In this document: one piece after another, positions 63,401 through 64,000 of the stretch
Position numbering within the stretch: position 1 is the stretch's first letter
Layout: each line of letters starts with the position of its first letter
Origin: VXPQ01 sp965223485
GTDB taxonomy: Bacteria > Bacteroidota > Rhodothermia > Rhodothermales > VXPQ01
Direction: 5' to 3'
Assembly: GCA_965223485.1 (NCBI GenBank)
Contig: OZ244993.1
Location: forward strand, 1,426,001-1,490,000
DNA: 64,000 nucleotides
Made by a program: the position numbers and the translations under genes
Notes under the pieces: model-generated
What the model was told of the DNA's origin: nothing
Databases searched by the model: none
Seen by the model: the letters and a program-made list of their open reading frames with translations, nothing else

Positions 63401-64000
63401 GACGTGACCGTCACATTGGTGACCGCCGGGGTGTCGTCGCTGGTGATCGTGCCCTTCGCCGTCGCGTCCGGAATGGTCGCGTGGGTCGGGTTGGACAGCG
63501 TCACCGTGAAGGTCTCGTCCTCCTCGTCGACCGCGTCGTCCGTGGTGGACACGGTGAAGGTCCTGGCGGTTTCGCCGGGCGTGGTGACCAGATCGCCGGT
63601 CACGTTGTCAAACCCATGGGTTCGTGGCGTGAAGGTCAGCGTCCCCGAGGCCGCCGCAAAGTCGGTTCCGTCCTCGGCGTCGTCCCCCTCCGCGTCGAGC
63701 GCGGCGGCCTCCCAGTCCACGGTCACCTCCCGCTCGCTCTCGGCCGACAGCTCCACCGTGAAGGTCAGGTCGCCGCCTTCCGCCGCCGAGACGTCGTCGA
63801 CGCTCAGCGTCGGCGGATCGTCGTCGTCGAGGATCGTGCCGGGGACCCTCAAATGAAAGGCCCCGCCCCCGTACGTCAAGTTGATCCCAGACCTCAGATC
63901 CAGCGAGAAGGTCTCCTCGTCCTCCTCGTCGATCGCGTCGTCGGTGGTGGGCACCGTCAACGTCTTCGATGTTTCGCCCGGCTCGAAGTACAGCAGGGGA
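51424..64000 (-). CDS. Giant T9SS-exported adhesin-like protein with Calx-beta, cadherin, FN3 and LRR modules (5' end outside the window)
   Basis: One open frame of more than 4190 codons. The codons at the right edge are still inside a Calx-beta unit (LLYFEPGETSKTLTVPTTDD), so the start lies beyond the window. Modules seen, 5' to 3': Calx-beta domains (EGG.LTFTVTLS ... DEEDETFTVTLS); a recurring ~100-residue unit VTSTP.LETDTYGAGE.I..TVTF ... SGHKVDG; cadherin-like units (NVAPNFTSSAAFDAAENQ); and FN3 domains near 62280-61990, 61680-61390 and 59395-59090. An LRR stretch lies at ~58990-58510 (LTSLPDEVFDGLMALETLHL), an acidic repeat at 52081-52282, and a T9SS sorting domain with NYPNPFNPST near 51660. 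It should be exported to and anchored at the cell surface, acting in adhesion or shielding. Long frames on the opposite strand are shadows. Confidence 0.9.
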   Translation of the reverse strand, partial: PLLYFEPGETSKTLTVPTTDDAIDEEDEETFSLDLRSGINLTYGGGAFHLRVPGTILDDDDPPTLSVDDVSAAEGGDLTFTVELSAESEREVTVDWEAAALDAEGDDAEDGTDFAAASGTLTFTPRTHGFDNVTGDLVTTPGETARTFTVSTTDDAVDEEDETFTVTLSNPTHATIPDATAKGTITSDDTPAVTNVTVTSVPVLASDTYGAGETIAVAVDFSAPVNAAAGTDFVLSVGGAKRAALLSGNGTNTLVFGYTVQAGDEDDDGIWMGDGDRTLAGNRNGTPQNGAITSVATGLDAVLDHSAPGRQSGHKVDGSRSIVSVAVTSTPALTSPGETTPDTYGVGEKILFTVTFNTAVDVAGDPVFRFALGSSDVDAALDSGAGSTALVFAHTVAPTDADDNGIFLRDEDDFNSPNGPVRLDADDTVRFAGTSTNVPLYWEGRGTQSGHKVDGSRRADNSDPTFDGMLVSLTVPENSTAGTVVVATVPATDADDDTLEYSLEGTDAASFAIDSVTSEITTVANVDYDHETKDLYSLTAKVEDGFGGSDTIPVVISVTDVAEQSDTPAAPTLAAVTGSATSLTATWAKPGKNGGPEIIGYKLEYRAGATGDWTDFPHTGTDLTATITGLAANTDYQARVQALNGETPSDWSDPSDAERTNQGASFATPAAISVAENVSAVVTVEAVDNDTGDDITGYAITGGADQALFEIVASTGVLTFKTASNFEDPNDSDTDNTYEVTIQATSGTGDREATATRTFMVTVTDAAEQPEQPAKPTLAAISDSTTSLTATWIEPGLNGGPAISGYNVQYRERPDGAWMDFTHAGTAVTATITGLTANTQYQVRVQALNGETPSEWSSPSDAERTTAGPPVLTRATVRSDSGGRAIRIQFDQDIASAPNDSELRSAFSATADGSNRNITRIGEVPGSNNVFELHVSSPFIFQGQPVELSYDRSAAGSRALANDDGTEVEDFTTGAGGVPAVVNQSNRLPLMNNFPGAAGDEDEGVEFTIRLNDNAHAEVAVTWTATIESGDTAAEADLAGGALSFGRVTIAKGERNGKFTVPIVDDAADEADETFTVTLSNPTNTTILAPTAKGTIRDDDDPPALSVADVSAPEGGVLTFTATLAPPSGKQVTVDWEAAYNDALGDTAADDGSDFTEASGTLTFQAGDTVETFTVSTTEDTAVENDETFTVTFSNASNVTLPTPPTARGTITDDDAAMNEAPSFTSDAAFDAAENQTAAGTVAATDGDADDAVTGYAISGGADQALFAIDGTTGALTFAAAPDFEDPQDSGTDNVHEVTVQATSGADAREKTATQTITVTVTNVDEGQSGTATIDNTTPMVGDELTASTADAADPDGLPDPFAPTWQWYRTPDGGSETEITGAASATYTVVEADLGAMLTAKATWTDKGAFVNTLSSAPTSAVAAASVLPTLSVDDAAGTEGGNVTFTVMLSASSTAMVTATWTASIETDDTAVAADLATTKTGMVTVTMGQDTGTFDVPTAQDTANEADETFTVTLSGVSTNAALAADPTATGTIENDDVPAAPSNFLARVGDTQVELTWDAPAPGANITRHEVRRKEGSGSYPTAFTPIEMSAPGGANQKGYTVTGLTNEVAYTFELRAVNDAGNGTADEAGPVTPTPGICGRTQQVRDGILDEVPGVTDCNEVTVANLAAITGTLDLEDEGIASLQSGDFAGLTALDRLYLPDNDFSSLPLGVFSGLTGLTRLYLHDNDDLTSLPDGVFDDVTAVESLRLHNNQLTSLPDEVFDGLMALETLHLSGNDLSSLPDEVFKDLTALTSLTLNDNDLDALPDGAFTGLTALAAGTLSLGNNPNSGDDLPLTVTVEKVGTDRARAKVAAGAPFAVDFTPTVVNGSLPASDTKLAVAAGSVDGTAQTVTRTSGTTAAVTVDIDLSTQPSLPTKHSGYEFAKATGSEPTEILSAETTLPTLSIADAAGTEGGNVTFTATLSATAAADVTVTWTASLETGNTAETGDFTDLSAATGTLTFSASTSQTMATFTVATKEDTADEEDETFTVTLSGVSTNAQLATDPTAKGTINDNDPTPTVTVADATATEGGKVEFEVTLSAVSGRDVTVDYATSVETGDTATSGTDFTAADGTLTILAANATATGTIEVQTTDDTDEEEDETFTLTLSNPTNATLGTTTAAMGTIEDDDGTMMPMTPADVLVSNYPADSPSDFNLNFNPSGAAQRHYFAETFTAGAGFTLTAVDIPFRRVPDNARVTVTLHARDGSKPGTYLANLDLSGALAAGSNTFAAPAGTALAAGTYFVRVRWREGDTSNLVMTDGPDAETSAESGWSIEDRTQYSANGSSWSNWNQQFAMRVRGTINAEPRVAIGGVRIESDPAAHDSYVAGEDIEVAVGFTDDVTVDTASGTPRIALTVGSDTRYADYSASDSDDDELAFVYTVTAADHDQDGVSIAADALELNGGAIHMDGDSSTDAVLDHAALDADSDHRVNRDPIIVSDGVSVISIPTAETDTYGLGEVIEIEVRFSAAVDATAGTDFVLSVAGARRAPLLRGSGTATLVFGYTVVAGDDDDNGIWIGDDSRTLDGNRNGEPQNGEITSAVTDRAADLDHDEVGTLSGHKVDGSRTTGNVAPNFTSSAAFDAAENQARVGIVQATDSDTDDDVTGYAITGGADETLFRISGPTGLMRFDAVPDYEDPDDSDTNNTYVVEVTATSGAGTRVMTATQTIAVTVTNADEGQSGTVTIGDTTPMVGDALTASIADAADPDGLPDPFAPTWKWYRTPDGGSETEISGETSATYTVVEADLGATLAAKASWTDNGGFANTLASAPTSAVAAASILPTLSIADASGAEDAGVTFTATLTAGVSAKVTATWTASIETDDTAVAADLATTKTGDVEFEPDAETTTFTVPVTDDSTDEDDETFTVTLSGVSTNAQLATDPTATGTIEDDDTAPTVTNVAVTSVPVLETDAYGAGEEILFTVTFSEAVTVTGDPEFAFSLDSGEDRAPYKSGSGTTALVFAYTVAPGDEDDDGIFLLDGSDFNNRVGAVTLDSDDAIEATGSTTDADLAHTGDRGTQSGHKVDGTRSIRTVEVTSTPRLETDTYGAGETIRFTVTFNVAVDVTGDPVVEFLFDGSEVRQAGYVSGGGSTALVFHYLVVSGDDDNNGLFIRDESDYNNPDGPVRLDSNDEIEFKDTSTDVPLYWSGRGTQAGHKVDGSRTTGNVAPNFTSSAAFDAAENQARVGIVQATDSDTDDDVTGYAITGGADETLFRISGPTGLMRFDAVPDYEDPDDSDTNNTYVVEVTATSGAGTRVMTATQTIAVTVTNVDEGQSGTVTIGDTTPMVGDALTASIADAADPDGLPDPFAPTWKWYRTPDGGSETEISGETSATYTVVEADLGATLAAKASWTDNGGFANTLASAPTSAVAAASILPTLSIADASGAEDAGVTFTATLTAGVSAKVTATWTASIETDDTAVAADLATTKTGDVEFEPDTETTTFTVPVTDDSTDEDDETFTVTLSGVSTNAQLATDPTATGTIEDDDTAPTVTNVAVTSVPVLETDAYGAGETIDISVTFSEAVNATSDTDFVLSAGGAKRAPLVSGSGTETLAFGYTVAPGDEDDDGVWIGDQDRTLVGNRNGEPQNGAIASTATGVAADLDHAELGEQSGHKVDGTRSIRSVAVTSTPVVETDTYGEGETIRFTVTFNLAVNVAGDPVLTFALGNSGQSRDVDAAYESGSGAAALVFGYTVEPGDVDDNGVFLRDEEDFDNPDGPVRLDTGDSITFAGTSTDVPLYWQGRANQPGHKVNGLLSVDNNPPVFTEGETTTRTVAESSLPDIGSGGSGVDVGAPVVATDADNDDLTYTLKGADRYSFLFVEATGQIRTVPPAATIYATYFDEDAYQVEVEARDGRGGAATINVTINVTDTDDGPPEDEEEDDGPPEDEEEDDGPPEDEEEDDGPPEDEEEDDGPPEDEEEDDGPPEDEEEDDGPPEDEEDEDDAPAPHTAAPARLRIRALDANADSLSLHMSWQAPEANAADVTGYRFRIFEGPATRRVWPPVVDWTPVPEPLYERNGRYEHTVRLGLESAYTVWLRAALTNDGVSDHAQADVYHLHTVAVESEEPPDRVALIGNYPNPFNPSTGIVYELPEPGPVRLVVYDMIGREVRVLADAHRTAGRHTVRFDAEGLPTGTYACVLTAGSVAITRVMVLVR
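52081..52282 (-). repeat. 30-bp tandem repeat encoding an acidic PPEDEEEDDG linker
   Basis: The unit TTCCGGCGGTCCGTCGTCCT plus CTTCTTCGTC is repeated about 6.6 times without gaps. The first four copies have GGT, the last three GGC, showing stepwise expansion. It encodes a flexible, very acidic Pro-rich spacer between the last cadherin-like unit and the final FN3-like/T9SS region. Copy number is likely to vary between strains. Confidence 0.95.
53365..56198 (-). repeat. Two nearly identical ~1.06-kb segments within the giant gene
   Basis: 53365-54422 and 55141-56198 match almost base for base (offset 1776, or 592 codons) with only a handful of differences. They encode one cadherin-like unit, an Ig-like unit and a Calx-beta unit. 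Flanking modules are more diverged, so this is a recent duplication or gene conversion. Confidence 0.9.

Overview
The window looks like a chromosomal piece of a GC-rich Bacteroidota/Rhodothermota-type bacterium, possibly a marine or host-associated Rhodothermales relative. Two secreted proteins end in a type IX secretion sorting domain with the NYPNPFNPST motif. The giant surface proteins carry Calx-beta, cadherin, FN3 and LRR repeats, and lexA, recO, acnA and nagB are of ordinary bacterial type. Several promoters are close to the TTGACA-N16/17-TATAAT consensus. The lineage is inferred from these features, not from a marker gene.

Layout. Positions 1-7100 hold the end of a UPF1-like helicase, a HigBA-like toxin-antitoxin pair with its own terminator, a double-AAA ATPase divergent from an XRE-ImmA/IrrE regulator (AT-rich promoter/operator region between them), and an orphan MNT nucleotidyltransferase. 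7095-15299 carries an ABC exporter, a secreted metzincin with a T9SS tail, an active plus inactive M16 peptidase pair, and nagB. 15274-28165 is a variable segment bracketed by a 72-bp imperfect direct repeat. It holds IS remnants, a giant Ig-like repeat protein gene split by an IS3-family element, a MITE-like unit and a small membrane protein. 28141-34972 returns to core genes: an atypical response regulator, comEA, recO, and lexA translationally coupled to hydantoinase/oxoprolinase hyuA-hyuB. 34786-42260 is a defense island whose entry left duplicated flanks: a HamA-like nuclease and HamB-like helicase (Hachiman-type) followed by an AT-rich NERD-UvrD helicase with its own promoter. 42401-50615 has a secreted phospholipase D-like protein, aconitase, a DUF4143 ATPase, an MNT gene with a truncated HEPN partner, tRNA-Ala(CGC), a double VOC protein and a small secreted beta-rich protein. 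50736-51211 is a broken Fic module. From 51424 to the right edge runs one enormous T9SS-exported adhesin-like gene on the minus strand, whose start lies outside the window.

How the parts relate. Housekeeping genes are interleaved with selfish and defensive modules (HigBA, ImmA, two MNT remnants, Fic remnant, HamAB, NERD helicase) and with expanding repeat-protein genes. Many modules are broken or orphaned, and several junctions carry duplications. The most interesting places are the defense island with its paralogous flanks, the bracketed 12.7-kb surface-protein segment, and the response regulator with Glu at the phosphorylation site.
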